A stretch of DNA of 64,000 bases from Nicotiana tabacum (Eukaryota > Streptophyta > Magnoliopsida > Solanales > Solanaceae), in contig NC_134089.1 of the NCBI RefSeq assembly GCF_000715075.1, positions 111,421,157-111,485,156 on the forward strand. Direction: 5' to 3'. Under the pieces are notes generated by a model. That model worked only from the letters and a program-made list of their open reading frames with translations, did no database searches and was not told where the DNA came from. Of this stretch, positions 10,621 through 22,838 are shown in pieces (within the stretch, counting starts at the first letter, position 1; each line of letters starts with the position of its first letter). A program made the translations under genes and the position numbers.

Positions 10621-11943
10621 GACCCATTGCATATTCAGGTTCGTGATCAGCATGCTTATTGCAACATGTTAGAGGAAGAGTTGGATGGAGAACCATGGTT
10701 TTATGATGTCAAGGAATACCTCAGGATGGGGATATACCCGGAGCAGGCCACCAGAGATCAAAAGAGAGCCATTCGGCAACTAGAAAATGGATTTTTCCTC
10801 AGTGGAGGAGTGTTGTAAAAAAGAACACCAGATTTGGGATTGCTGAGATGTATAGATGCTAGTCAATCCACGACAGTTATGACAGAGGTACATGCTGGAG
10901 TTTGTGGGCCACATATGAGCGGATATGTATTGGCGAAGAAGATTCTTCGAGCAAGGTACTATTGGCTCACTATGGAGCGTGATTGTATTAGTTTCGTGCG
11001 AAAATGCCATCAGTGTCAGATACATGGAGATCTGATTCATTCTCCGCCGACAGAATTGCATACAATGTCAGCACCATGGCCGTTTGTTGCCTTGGGCATG
11101 GATGTCATTGGACCTATCGAGCCGGCAGCTACCAACGGTCATAGGTTCATTCTGGTGACTATCGATTATTTCACTAAGTGGGTTGAAGCTAAAACTTTCA
11201 AGTCGGTGACCAAGAAGGCAGTGGTAGATTTTGTTCAGTCCCATATCATTTGTAGATTTGGGATCCCAAAAGTGATCATCACGGACAATGGTGCTAATCT
11301 TAACAGCGGTTTGATGAAAGAAGTATGTTAGCAGTTCAAGATTACACACCGCAATTCCACCCCATATCGTCCCAAGGCGAATGGAGCAGTTGAGGCAGCC
11401 AACAAAAACATAAAGAAAATACTTCGGAAAATGGTAGAAGGTTCGAGGCAATGGAATGAAAAATTACCATTTGCGTTGTTGGGTTATCGCACCACTGTTC
11501 GTACTTCAGTAGGTGCAACTCCTTATTTGTTGGTATACGGAACCGAAGCAGTGATACCGGCGGAAGTTAAAATTCCATCCCTTCGGATTGTCGCTGAGTC
11601 TGAGATTGATGATGACGAGTGGGTCAAAACCCGTTTGGAGTAGTTGAACTTGATCGATGAAAAGAGATTGGCAGCTGTGTATCATGGCCAGTTATATCAA
11701 AAGAGAATGGCAAGAGCATACAACAAAAAGGTGCGTCCCCAGAAGTTTGAAGTGGGACAGCAGGTGCTGAAACGCATCCTCCCGCATCAGGCTGAGGCAA
11801 AGGGCAAGTTCACCCCGAATTGGCAAGGGCCTTTCATTGAAACCAGAGTGTTGTCCAATGGAGCTTTATGTTTAACATATATCGAAGGGAAATGCGTCGA
11901 CATGGCTATCAATTCTGACGCAGTTAAGAGATATTATGTATGA
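10621..11943 (+). pseudogene. Integrase of Ogre-1 (three stops)
   Basis: Would insert the element cDNA into host DNA. The HHCC zinc-binding part is at about 10888-11025 (VHAGVCGPH ... CHQCQIHGD). The catalytic core keeps all three acidic residues: Asp in ALGMDVIGP (about 11101), Asp in IITDNGANLNS (about 11284) and Glu in NGAVEAANKN (about 11389). A C-terminal GPY/F-like module (FTPNWQGPFIETRVLSNGA) follows, and the protein ends in DAVKRYYV and TGA at 11941. Stops lie at 10816, 11329 and 11641; the last two look like CAG to TAG. There is no chromodomain, as expected for the Tat lineage. Ogre-2 ends pol with almost the same residues (AIKRYYV). Confidence 0.9.
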
Positions 11944-12178
11944 TTTCTTTTTATTGTAATTGTTGTTTGTTTGCATTTGGCATGGTATCGGAGAATGAAA
12001 TGACGGAGGCAATTTGTTCTTCCATCCAAACACTTCAACCTTTGCTTCCCCTTTTGAGCCTTATTTATTCTTTCATACCCCTCTTTTGGAATCAGTAATG
12101 AAAATGAAAGAAAAAAGGAAGAGAAAAATAATGATAATAAAGACAAAAGAAAAGTCACAAGAAAAACAAAGGAATTGG

Positions 12179-12235
12179 GAACTACGTTTGACCTGATTCC
12201 TCAAAAAGGATACGTAGGCGCCTCACGGCTCGGTC
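12179..12235 (+). repeat. Dispersed Ogre module, copy C (after pol)
   Basis: GAACTACG, TTTGACCTGATTCC, GGATACGTAGGCGCCTC and CTCGGTCA, 236 bases after the pol stop. A purine-rich run lies just upstream. Counterpart of copy F in Ogre-2. Confidence 0.82.
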
Positions 12236-12542
12236 ATAGTGTAACTAAACATAAAAATCCCCAAGCAAGAAACTGGGGCAGAAGTTGTGTTTGTAATTTT
12301 GGGAAGGAAGTTTGATTCCAAGAGTTGTAATGTTGTACCCATCAAAATTATTTTGAACCTTTTGATACCCTTTTTCTTTTAGCCATACACAAAAACCCAT
12401 ATTAATGTCCAAAAATGACCTCCCGATCAGTATCCGAGAAGTGCCAAGTCATGCAAATGGAAGTCGGGAATAACACTCTGATCCCCAGCAAAGAAAAGGA
12501 TCATAAGCTGGAAATGAATTGATAGCCGAAAGAATCCCCAGC

Positions 12543-12780
12543 AGAGAGAGTCATATCGGTAACACTCCAATCCCCAGCTGGAAAAAATAAAATAAAATGA
12601 GAGTCTTATCGGTGAAAACCTCCACAGGCACCATAAGGCGACGTAAGTTGAGAGAAATAAAACGAGAGAGTCTTATCGGTGAAAACCTTCATAGGCACCA
12701 TAAGGCGATGGGATTTGAGGGACATGAGAGAGTCTTATTAGTGAAAACCCCTCGAAGGGCACTATGAGGCGACAAGGGGT
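12543..12780 (+). repeat. Imperfect ~62-bp repeat in Ogre-1 3' UTR
   Basis: Three clear copies of GAGAGTCTTATCGGTGAAAA followed by GGCACCATAAGGCGA start near 12600, 12665 and 12727; a partial copy starts at about 12545. The same unit occurs on the minus strand in Ogre-2 at about 36270-36330, so it is a shared 3' UTR component. Confidence 0.8.
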
Positions 12781-13975
12781 CAAAAGAGGCAAACAAGATA
12801 AGATTGACGGAAAGGATCCGTCGAGGCATCAAGCAGTGCAAAGATGTTGAGTCGACAAAAGAATTGGGCGCTTACATATCCCCAACAAAGTAAGGCCATC
12901 AGAAAGAATGATTGATATAAATAGACTGGGTTGGTTAATCCAAAATGCACGACGTGATCATTGGGATCGGTTGTACCATTCAGAAAACTATTCTTCTCTT
13001 ATTTTCTTGAATTCATCATTTTTTATTTTATTTTTAAAGACTTTATTTCCCCAGCAGTTTGTTTTTGAAAAGGATGTTCAGAGCTTACTACCAGTTGCCA
13101 AGATGGTGCAAAAATACAATGTGGATAGGACGGGCCAAGGATAATGCAATGGAACGAGAAAGATGTTCGTTGCAAAACCAAATGATGGATTGATCTAGGA
13201 TTTCGGAGAGTGTATGGAGAAAAGTAGGAAGAAACAATTGGTGAATAAAGAATCATCAAGAAACAAGAGCATCCCTGGCAGATTATCGACCAAGTTCCAA
13301 GAGGGTTGGACAACACGGAGCAGGGAAAGAAGAGGGGGAAAACCATCCCCAGCAGGAATATCATCCCCAACAAATAATCTCATCCCCAACAAGTTTTGGT
13401 GATGTAATGGAACACAAAGCTGGGAAAGGAGAAAGAGAAAACCATCCCCAGCAGGAGTGGCACGACCATTCACCACGTTTTAAACGAACAAAATTTTTTC
13501 TTTGATTTGAAGCAGGGACAGGAAATGTTATAGATGATAAAAAGACATCATAATACAAGAAAAATTGTCAAACTGGAGCAGAAAATTTTCTTTCATTTTG
13601 AAAAATTTCTGGAAGTCCGGTACCCACTTGGAGAAGAAGCAAGATAACACAAGTTTGGGGAAAAATGGTATCCCCAGCAGTTTGCGGAAGAAAGCCAAAC
13701 AAGTTTTAAAGGAAGCAATGTCGGAAGGAAGATAACACAAGTCTTAAAGGAAGTAGTTCCAGTGGAAGGAAAGCACTAGCTTTAAGGGAAGTAGTCTTTG
13801 AAGGAGGAAAATAACATATTTATGAATAAAACACCGGTGTTATCCCCAGCAGTTTTCAGAGGAATGAAACACCAGTTTTGAGGGAAGCAGTTCTGAAAGA
13901 AGATAATTTCAAATTAGAAGGAAAATGGTTCAGGAGGCAGGAAGGAGAACCAGCAATAAAACGCATTTCTTAGAA

Positions 13976-14650
13976 GGTTGAAGTCAGGAGCCCGCCTGGA
14001 GAATGGAGGTGTTATGTTTTTAAGAAATTGTTGAGGTCAGGAACCCGCCTAGAGAGGTGTTATATTTTTGAGAAATTGTTGAGGTCAGGAACCCGCCTGT
14101 AGAATGGAGGTTGTTATATTTTAAGTTGAAGAAGTCAGGAGCCCGCCTGTAGAATGGAGGTTGTCATATTTTAAGTTGAAGGAGTCAGGAGCCCGCCTGT
14201 AGAACGGAGGTTGTCATATTTTAAGTTGAAGAAGTCAGGAACCCGCCTGTAGAACAGAGGTTGTTATATTTTAAGTTGAATGAAGTCAGGAGCCCGCCTG
14301 TAGAACGGAGGTTGTTATATTTTAAGTTGAAGGAGTCAGGAGCCCGCCTGTAGAACGGAGGTTGTCATATTTTAAGTTGAAGGAGTCAGGAGCCCGCCTG
14401 TAGAACGGAGGTTGTTATATTTTAAGTTGAAGAAGTCAGGAGCCCCACCTGTTAGAACAGAGGTTTGTTATATTTGAAGTTGATAAAGTCAGGAACTCGT
14501 CTGTAGAACAGAGGTTGTTATATTTTAAGTTAAAGGAGTACATTTCAAAACGAAGTCAGGAGCCCGCCTGTAGAAAAGAGGAATAAATTTCAAGTTTGAA
14601 GTCAGGAGCCCGCCTGTAGAACAGAGGACTACACTCAATTTCAAGTCAGA
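13976..14650 (+). repeat. 50-bp tandem array in Ogre-1 3' UTR, about 13 copies
   Basis: Units begin GTCAGGAGCCCGCCTGTAGA and continue with GGAGGTTGTCATATTTTAAG. Starts fall at about 13983, 14036, 14084, 14134, 14184, 14234, 14285, 14335, 14385 and 14435, then become irregular to about 14602. Central copies are exactly 50 bp apart. Ogre 3' UTRs are known to carry hypervariable tandem repeats that can give rise to satellites. Confidence 0.93.
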
Positions 14651-14895
14651 AGTCAGTAAAGCGGAGGGTTACAACAAACTATCCCCAACATAAATTCCGC
14701 TGCAGAAATCAGAAAGAAGACTAGAAGAGTAAGTTTGAAGATAGATAAGATGTTATAATCCCTAGTTTAGTCTAGTTTCTTGTTTTCTTTTAGCACGGTG
14801 TAATAAGGAGGTCGGAAAGCAGTAGTAACAGCAACAGCGACAGCAATATCAGTAAATCCACAGCTCTATGGTAGTCCTAGCTACCAAAACTTCCC

Positions 14896-14966
14896 GAACT
14901 ACATTGACCTGATTCCCTTTTAGCCAGGGATATGTAGGAAACCTTCGAAGCAGGGGTTCGGTCAAA
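14896..14966 (+). repeat. Dispersed Ogre module, copy D (before the polypurine tract)
   Basis: GAACTACATTGACCTGATTC, then GGGATATGTAGGAAACC, then GGTTCGGTCAAA. It ends 112 bases before the 3' LTR. In Ogre-2 the matching copy E ends 113 bases before its LTR. Confidence 0.82.
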
Positions 14967-15064
14967 TCTTTCAAAAAATGCTTCACACGGAGTAGCCGAA
15001 TAGGCAAGAATCGCTCGTATCCGCTCACTTTATCTTTGCACGGAAACTCTTCGTGTTTCCGGAC

Positions 15065-15077
15065 AAAGAGGGGCATC
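15065..15077 (+). other. Polypurine tract of Ogre-1
   Basis: AAAGAGGGG followed by CATC directly before the LTR start TGTGAGCACG. This is where plus-strand DNA synthesis would be primed. Ogre-2 has CAAAGAGGGGCAGC at the same place. Confidence 0.88.
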
Positions 15078-15776
15078 TGTGAGCACGTGATTTTTGCCCT
15101 ATATGAGAATTACTCCCAAAAAAATCAAAATAAAACAATTTTCCTTTGTGTGCAATTTTGAGAATTTTCGTGGCATTTTTGGATAATTATTTGTATTTGT
15201 CTGTGCATGTTTATTTTTTTAAATTAATAAAAAATACAAAAAATATGTCGCATTTGCATTTAGGATTTAATTCTACAATTAGGAGTAATTATGTTTGTTT
15301 TACAAAAATGAAAAAATCACAAAAAAATAATGTATTTTGCATTTTTAGCATTTAATGTTCAAGCTGTGTGATTTTATTTAATTGTGTGTGTTAATTGTTA
15401 TTAAAAGTTAATTAGTACTTTTATAAATTAATCTAGTCCTATAAGTTAATTTAGGATTTTTGGAATTTTTAGTTTTATTAGTTTCAGAAAAAGAAAAGCA
15501 AAATAAAAGAGTGTTAAGTTATATTTGGGCCAAATCAATTTAAAGTCCATCATCCCAAACAATTTTTTTCCCCTTGAAATTGAAACCCGTCCAAGACAGC
15601 CTAGATACCCAGCCCATACCCCATCCCCGACCCGGTCTGCCCCATAGCCCAAACGACCACCCCCTCTTTCTTCATTTCATTTTCATTTTCAATCCCTAAC
15701 AAGAAAACCCTAAAACTACCCGCCCCCTTTCATCTCCCATCTTCAACAAAAAAGAAACACACACACAGCCAACCAG

Positions 15777-16070
15777 CCCTACTACCAACGACCACCGGCG
15801 ACTCCATCAACTCATCGACAGCTCGCCTCATGTCCACCACGACCACGTCCAGCAGCCACCACCAGCTTCATCCAAACGACCACCTCCCTTCACGCCAGCC
15901 CTACTACCAACGACCACCGTCGACTCCATCAGCTCGTCAACCACCTAAAACAGATCGCCTCACATCCACCACGACCACGTCCAGCAGCCACCACCAGCTT
16001 CGTCCAAACGACCACCTCCCTTCATGCCAGCCCTACTACCAATGACCACCGTCGACTCCATAAACTCTTC
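15777..16070 (+). repeat. ~125-bp direct repeat within the Ogre-1 LTR, 2.3 copies
   Basis: Copies starting CCCTACTACCAACGACCACC are at 15777, 15899 and 16031 and share CCACGACCACGTCCAGCAGC. The Thr/Ser/His-rich open frame across them is a by-product of the repeat. Confidence 0.85.
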
Positions 16071-17158
16071 AACCACAGATGAACGACCAGCGAACAAAGC
16101 GACCCCCAACCCATCGACTCACCTTCTCCATAACCACCCTCCAGTCCAAAAAGAGACCAGCCATCTGAGGTCGTGCTCAGTCGTACGTCGAGGCAGTGCG
16201 TCGAGGTTCCGTCCGAGTCCGTGTTTGATAGTCAAGCGTCGAAGCAGTATTGTGAACGAAGCTGTGTTTCATCGGAAGTTCAGCATTGTTCGACGTCGGA
16301 TCATTAGCATAAAGGTCAGCCATAGCTCGTTCACGGATTTTTGCTTTTTCTTTGGAGTTTCGTTTTCACTGTGCGTAACGGAGTAAGAAAGTAGTAAAGG
16401 TCATATCTCTTACCTCGAATATATGCTATTCACGGACCTATTTGTGGTTTCGTTTTAATGTGGGTTCATTTTGATAAAGTTTTCGCATGAAGTATCCTAC
16501 TGCATATTCGTTGAAATTATATGTGTATGCGTTTTGACGACTTTCCTACTGTTTTGAGTTCAATTGATGATTGTGTTTAGTGATTTGGATATACTTGTTT
16601 GTTCTGTTAAGTTTGTTCTGATATGAATCTGGCCTTGTTGAATTGTCCTAATGTTGTCGATTGGGAGTTAGTTTCATGTGTTTAATTAGTCAATTGTTAG
16701 GATTTCTAACTTAGTTGAATTGGTTATAGCTTATGGATTTGGTACAGGTTGAAAGGGGTTGAGGTAGGATAGTAGTTCAGGGCATTCAGGAGGGTAGTTT
16801 GGGAATTGAGAAGTTTGAAATGGTTAATGAGAGCGGTCTGACAGTAAAGGTGCCAATATAACCATTAAACTAGTGTATTATCCCATAATAGTGGGATAGG
16901 AATCAATAATAGCATGAGAGGTTTATTGGGAGTAATTAAAGTAAAAAGTACCCATAACATGTGAATTAATTATTGAACAAAACATATAGTAGTGGGGAAC
17001 AAGGGAATTAAATAAAGAAAAGACAAGAGTAGTGGGGAACAAGTGAATTAAAAAGAGAAAAAAAACATGTAGTAGTGGTTGAGGAATATCATGGGCAGAA
17101 ATATTTTCTTAATTAGCCTAATGCTCCTAAGAGCTGAAAAGTGAATAAAAAGTTTGGA

Positions 17159-17165
17159 TATAAAT
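17159..17165 (+). promoter_or_regulatory. Possible LTR TATA box (Ogre-1)
   Basis: TATAAAT in GGATATAAATGAGAGG, in the middle of the LTR where the U3-R border would be expected. Not proven. Confidence 0.4.
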
Positions 17166-19637
17166 GAGAGGAGTTGGACACAGTTGAAGGGGGGGTTTTT
17201 TGGAGAGGAAAAATCAGTTTTCTTTCAGTGTTTTTTCAGAAAGTCTAGATTCGGAAAAAAATCTGAAAGGGGCTTTTGAATCTGAAAAAAAAAAGATCAC
17301 TGTTTGAGAGTTTAAAAGGGGTTGACTTTTGAAAACACCACTCTTTCAAGAAGTCACACGTTTGAAAATCAATGGAAAAGGGTCCTAAAATCAGTCTAGG
17401 ATAGATGTTAAGTTAGTTCTTGTTTCTTATTTAGCTTGGAAGAATCAGTTTAAAAGGAAAAAGGGTTAGGCATTCATGGAGTTTATTACTGTGCCATTGG
17501 GGTCCATAGTTGTTGCTGATTTGATTTTGAGTAAGCTGGGTCTGTTGTAGCTATTTGGTTTCCTTCCTGAAGTTGAAACTAGTGTGCTGTCTAGTTAAAG
17601 TTGACTCTTGGACTGCTTTCTGCTACTCTTTTGGTTTGAAGTTGGTTTCAAGTTAGGTTTATTTTGGGTGTTGTTATTGCTGTGTTGGTTTGTTTGTGTT
17701 GCTGTTTGGTATAGCTGGGGAATTTTTAACTGGTTTTCCTGAGTTGCTGCTGGATATCTGTTACTGTAGCTATTGTGTTGTGCTATCTGTTGTGCTGATC
17801 ATTCCTTCTTCTTCTCCATTGTATTCCATTTCCATGTACACATTCTAAAAAACCTGTGTTGATGTAAGCTCGAATTTGAAGTTGAAATTGAGATGAAATG
17901 GAAATGCAGCTGTTAGTTCTATTTGACATGACTGTATAAATAAACTGAAACTGTTTCTTTATTAGCTAGATTATCACTCGATATGTCTTGAATGTATATA
18001 AGCATCTGATCTCGAGCAGTGGTTGTATTTAGTTTTATGTTAGGTTAATAGGATAGTTAGATTAATTTCAGTTTTGGTAATTTGTTTTGTGAAGTCATTT
18101 GAAAGCGATTCACGTTGCAATAAACCTTTAGTAATGGTCGTCATGTGTTTTGTACTAAAATAGGACTGTTATTTGCTACATCATGGCATGTTAAAATTGG
18201 CCCATAAAGAGTGTTGTGGTTATTTTGTTCAAGTTGTTCCAAGTAGAACGACGTACTGCTTCCACTATAAAATCAGGATGCTTACCTAATGACATGCAAA
18301 TGAATAAGTAAATGCTTGACTTCAGGGACTCGATCCCTCGATCTCTCCTACGTAGTTTGGCACGCCCCATTCGGTTTTGGGCTTGCCTCAAGGCCCACCT
18401 GTTGTTGTTCGTTCACAAGTAGAATTAGTTGGCCCATTTAATTTGGGCCTGATTTAAAGGTTTCAGTATATAGTTAACACAATATAAGTTTGGGGCTTTG
18501 AGTTAGGTAGCGGGTTCAAATTAAAAGGTCCGTCCTTTTGTTTGGACTCGAACTTGAACTCGAAGCCTGCTTTTATAATATTAACTAATTAGGACTTCTT
18601 CTCTTTTATTTTAGAGACGAACTTAATAGAAAATGTAGTCACTTTAGGATTGTCCTTTTAAAATAAATGAGATGAGCCTCGCCTAGTAAAATGCATAGAT
18701 TGCGGGGCCCTCACAAATGTATGTATTAATTACTTAGAACTCGGGATCGACCGCTTAGCGAACTTCACGGCCTTTTTCCCAAAATAACCACGCGTTAATC
18801 TCTTTAAGCGTGTACTTTAAATAACATTACCTTCTCAAATTCGGGTGCACATTTATGTGACCCAAATCCAAATCCCAACGGAGTCGAAATGTGTCGCTAA
18901 TCACGGGTACATTGATTGTGACGTGGTTCGAGATGCATTTCCACGACGTTGCAAATTCCTTTAAAAATAATGAATGAGACGAGCCTCGACAAATAAAAGT
19001 ACACAAGCTACGGGGCCCTCTATACGTGTTGGTAAAATTACTTAGATTTCGGATGAGCCGTTTAGCAAAATTTCACGGCTTTACCCAAAATAATAATACA
19101 CTAGTCGCTTTAGGCGCGCCTTTAATAACATTACTTCCCTAAACTCGGGTGCGCATTTATGCAACCCAAATCCAAATCTCAACGATGTTAAAACGTGTCC
19201 AAAATCATGGGTGCATTGATGTGACGTGGTTCAAAACGTATTTTAATAACGTTGCAATTCTCTTTTAAAATAATAATAATAATAATAAAAACGGTAAAAA
19301 GTTAAAATTTGCACATAGGTTCAACATGTATTAAAAACAGATAAATAAGCCGAATATGACGGTTGAGCGATCGTGCTAGAACCACGGAACTCGGAAATGC
19401 CTAACATCTTCACCCGGGTTAACAGAATTCCTTATCCGGATTTCTGGTTCGCGGACTGTAATACAGAGTCAATATTCTCCTCGATTCGGGATTCAACCGG
19501 TGACTTGGGACACCATAAATCTCCCAAGTGGCGACTCTGAATTAAATAATAAATCCCGTTTTTATTGTCCTTTAATTGGAAAAACTCCCCTAATCCCTCT
19601 GCGCCCCTGCGGGCGCGGGCCAAAAGGAGGAGTGACA

Positions 19638-22600
19638 CCCATCATTTTTTACTAACCAACCCCAATGTTTGTTACAAATCATTACAGACCAAACACTGAA
19701 TTACATCAGAAAAGTGTAAAGTAAGAAGTTACAACCATAGGAAGCCTGATTCTTGACTTCTTCTCTGAGTTATGGAATAAACCACCTCAAGAGCCACTTG
19801 TTTCAAAGCCTTTCTCAGACCTGGGTGTGTCAAAGTTCCCTAAGGATCTCAAAGGACCCCGGGCAGTGCTTACACCCAGGTTTGCATAACCAGACAGAGA
19901 TGAGTGCAGTGTAGAAGGGCCAGCCCTTATGTGTCCAAGTTCAGAGGGAGCTCAAGGGTCCCAAGTCAAGGCTCACACAATAGGGGAAGAACTTAGGTTC
20001 TAAGAATATAGTGGAAATGCAGAATACAGAGATTTTTTTTAAACTGGGTTGAGAATAATATGGGGTAAGGGTGATTTGAAAATAGTAGTAGTAAAGCTTA
20101 AACTACACAGAATCAACAGTTGCACAAAGGGGTTAGGGATTTTGGGAATACGTTGCATGAAGCATATGACCCTAGGAAGAGTCAAGTTTGGACATGCACA
20201 GCAATAGATGATACCGGCATGCCCACAAACTAGCCATAGAACACAAACACAAAGAGGGAATGTGGGGTTTGGGGATTCACACACATAGGAGCATTAATTT
20301 AAAAGGGAAAGGGAACACATTTCAACATGCTAGTAATGTAACTTGATTGCAGAAACATAAGAAGAAATAGACAAACATGAGAGAAGTTGGAACAATTACA
20401 GAAAACATGTTGTTGTCGATGCTTGAAAATTAACTAGGACATACCAGTAAGAAGAAAAATGCAGAAAGGAAAGGTAAGAAAATTTTTGCAGCCTAGCCTT
20501 GGCTTTCATCCAGCTAGACAAAGCAGTAGCATAAGTAGCAATAGAGAAAGTGAGAGTTTTGAGTGAAGTGTGTGTTCTTGAACTCAAATTGTTCCTGTCT
20601 TCGAAAGAAAAGAGGGTGGGTATTTATAGTTTTGAAAACAGGTAAAGAGTAAGGTGATAAGTAAAGTCTTAACACAACCATGGAAACAATCACAAGTCAG
20701 AATCAATTAACCCAAGTGATTCCCCTTTAATTAAGGATTCATTGTTTAACGGGTAGTAGCAGGTCTAATTAAGGAAAGAAAATCAGTTTGGGGTTAGCTT
20801 GATTATTGCCATAAAAGGGGTAGTAAAAGCATGAAGTAAACAATCAAGTCTAAGTACAAAGATATGCTTATTTTTGAAAAGATTCAGTAAGGTAAAATAT
20901 CACAGCAAAGGAAAGGAATCAATTAAATTTAAACAGTCGAGTGAAATTAAGGGTCATAAAAGAAAAGCTTTTTGCAATCAGTCATAAGACCAAGATCAAT
21001 CAAGGAAAAAACATGATTTTGTACTTCAGTGTATAAATAGAGTGTACAGAAGCATCAAACATGGGAGGCCAAGCACATTGGCAAAAGAAACAACATACAA
21101 TAGTAGCAGAAATAAGCTAGGATTCAGTAGTAAGAAAGATATTCGAAGCATAGTAGTCAAGTATGTGAGGCAGTCACATAGAATTAACAGTAAAGAAATC
21201 ATAGCAACAGGTAAAGAGAATCGAAAACAAGTAAAGGTCTCACAACATCAAGTGAGGAAAACCTTTTAAGAAATTAGGGTTTCAACAAGAGTCGAGTTAA
21301 AAATATAGTGAAATTCATAGTCAGATAGGTCACATAAAAGAAAAGAGAGTCTGAAACAAGGAACCCTTAATTGAGTCAACTATACTTTTAAACAAGCAGT
21401 CACAGACCAAAAGACCTATGGTTTTCCACAATAATCGAGTTCAAAAGATGGTAAAACTTAGAATCAAATAAGTCAAACAAGAATGAAGAACGTAATCGAG
21501 CAAGTACACATTCAAACATGCAGTTTCAGAACTCGAATGAGACAAAAAGGAACTAGGGTTTTAACATATTGACTCAAGTAGAAGGAAAACATAACAAGCA
21601 GATTGAACATAGTAAAACCATCAAACAACATCAAGAATCAGAGAAGAGATTTTTTTTTAAAAGGGAGGTTAAGAGAAACCCTAATCGGAGAAAATGAAGG
21701 GTCGATTTAAAAGAAAAGTTGAAGAACTTTCGAGAAAACACTTAAAACATTCATAGCAAGTACAGATCTAAAGTAGATCTGAAAGAAAAAACCAAAGATC
21801 TTAAAGATTAGAGTTTCGTAATACCCATAAAAGGTTAGAAAGACCTTGAAAGTTACCGATCTAACCAGGAGAGTCAAGGATCTGACTCGAACGGCCATGG
21901 CTGGCCGGAGAAAGGTCATGGATGACCGGAGAAAGGCCATGAACAGAAGTCGAGCAAGGACTGGACCAGATTCCCTCGAGGTCTGGCCATGAAACCACAG
22001 AAACAAACACCCAGGAGCCATAGGAGGCCACTACACATCTCCAATGGCCATGGGAGGCCATGGATTAGGCAGGGTTTAGGGTGGATTAAGGTGGGATTAG
22101 ATGTCGTCGGCTAGGGTTATTGAGAGGTTTCAGAGAGAGAAAGGGGATTCAAAGGCGGCGGGTGTAGAGAAATGATTTAGGTTTAGGGGTCATTCAGGGT
22201 TAAAAAAAGGTAAGGGGGAACGGTGGCCATTGATCTAATGATCAACGGCTAAGATTAAAAGGGTTAGGTGGGGAATCCGGGTTGGGTCGCTTAAATTGGG
22301 TTAGGGGTCGGGTTTGAGTTGCAATTGGGGTGGGAAATTGGGTCTGATTTGGGGCTCAATTTAGGCTGAAATTGAAAGCCAATCTGGCTACATTTTAAAT
22401 AGCCTTTTTTCCCATTCATTTTATAAATAATAGTAAATTAATTTCTGGAAAATCAAATTAAAAGCACTAAAATGATTTATAACATATAATTAACAATTTA
22501 AAAATATAGGACTTGATTTTATGAATATAAACGCAATTAAATCTTAAAAGAGGCTAACATTGCAATTACGTGCAATTTAGCTTAAAAATACTAAATAAAT

Positions 22601-22838
22601 TTGTAAAAATATGAAAAAATTACCTTAGCTATATTTTAGCATAAACATAGAAATACAATAGAATGAATTACCAAAATAATAATTTTAGAAATAATTATTG
22701 GGTTTTTATGGATAAAAGAGGGAAATAAATTGATTTTAACAAACTTTAAAACTTATGAAAAAATAATAAAACATTTGGAAATGTTTATATATGCATATAT
22801 ATGCTATTTTGAAGGTATTTTGCATCTTGAAATCTGCA
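19638..22838 (-). repeat. LTR-B family LTR, antisense, both ends missing
   Basis: The minus strand matches the complete solo LTR at 53757-58263 and the copy at 42786-47114. Shared landmarks are the CAAAGTTCCCTAAGG / GGGCAGTGCT segment and, at the right edge, CATATATGCTATTTTGAA. The 3' part is cut off by Ogre-1, so its remainder should lie left of the window. The 5' end lacks about 40 bases and is fused to Tekay RNase H near 22838. No protein-coding content. The junction is placed only to within about 10-15 bases. Confidence 0.8.
20621..20629 (-). promoter_or_regulatory. LTR-B TATA box
   Basis: On the minus strand CTATAAATA, followed by CCCACCCTC. The other two LTR-B copies have TATA-like sequences at the equivalent place (45558-45568 and 55668-55676). 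Confidence 0.6.

Larger units (their letters stand above)
11944..15064 (+). other. Long 3' untranslated region of Ogre-1
   Basis: About 3.1 kb with no coding frame. In order it holds a purine-rich run (about 12090-12175), module copy C, the phrase AACTGGGGCAG, scattered copies of TATCCCCAGCAG or TCCCCAACA (about 12480-13860), a 62-bp repeat, a 50-bp tandem array, module copy D and the polypurine tract. The minus-strand Ogre-2 has the same order of landmarks. Confidence 0.8.
1..19637 (+). mobile_element. Ogre-1: Ty3/Gypsy Tat-lineage Ogre-type LTR retrotransposon, nearly complete, decayed
   Basis: The first 1015 bases are repeated at 18621-19637, which marks the two LTRs of one element. Between them the order is PBS, ORF1, gag, protease, intron, RT-RNase H, second RNase H, integrase, long 3' UTR and polypurine tract. 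An extra ORF before gag, an intron between protease and RT, a second RNase H, and LTRs over 4 kb are the known hallmarks of Ogre elements. About 3.5 kb of the 5' LTR lies before the window, so the full element would be near 23 kb. All reading frames are interrupted, so it cannot make its own proteins. It lies inside the antisense LTR that begins at 19638. The five bases after the 3' LTR are CCCAT; the left target copy is outside the window. Confidence 0.93.
15078..19637 (+). repeat. 3' LTR of Ogre-1, 4560 bp
   Basis: Begins TGTGAGCACGTG after the polypurine tract and ends GAGTGACA. The last 1017 bases match the window start. It has no coding function. It contains a duplicated segment (15777-16070), a possible TATA box at 17159, and short AGTAGTGGGGAACAAG repeats near 16990-17040. 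Confidence 0.92.

Noticed and set aside
13976..14650. Regularly spaced repeats resembling a CRISPR array
   Set aside because: Units are directly adjacent with no unique spacers, and the sequence is a plant retrotransposon UTR.
15830..16386. Thr/Ser/His/Pro-rich frames in the Ogre-1 LTR
   Set aside because: Produced by a ~125-bp duplication in non-coding LTR sequence; not supported as a gene.
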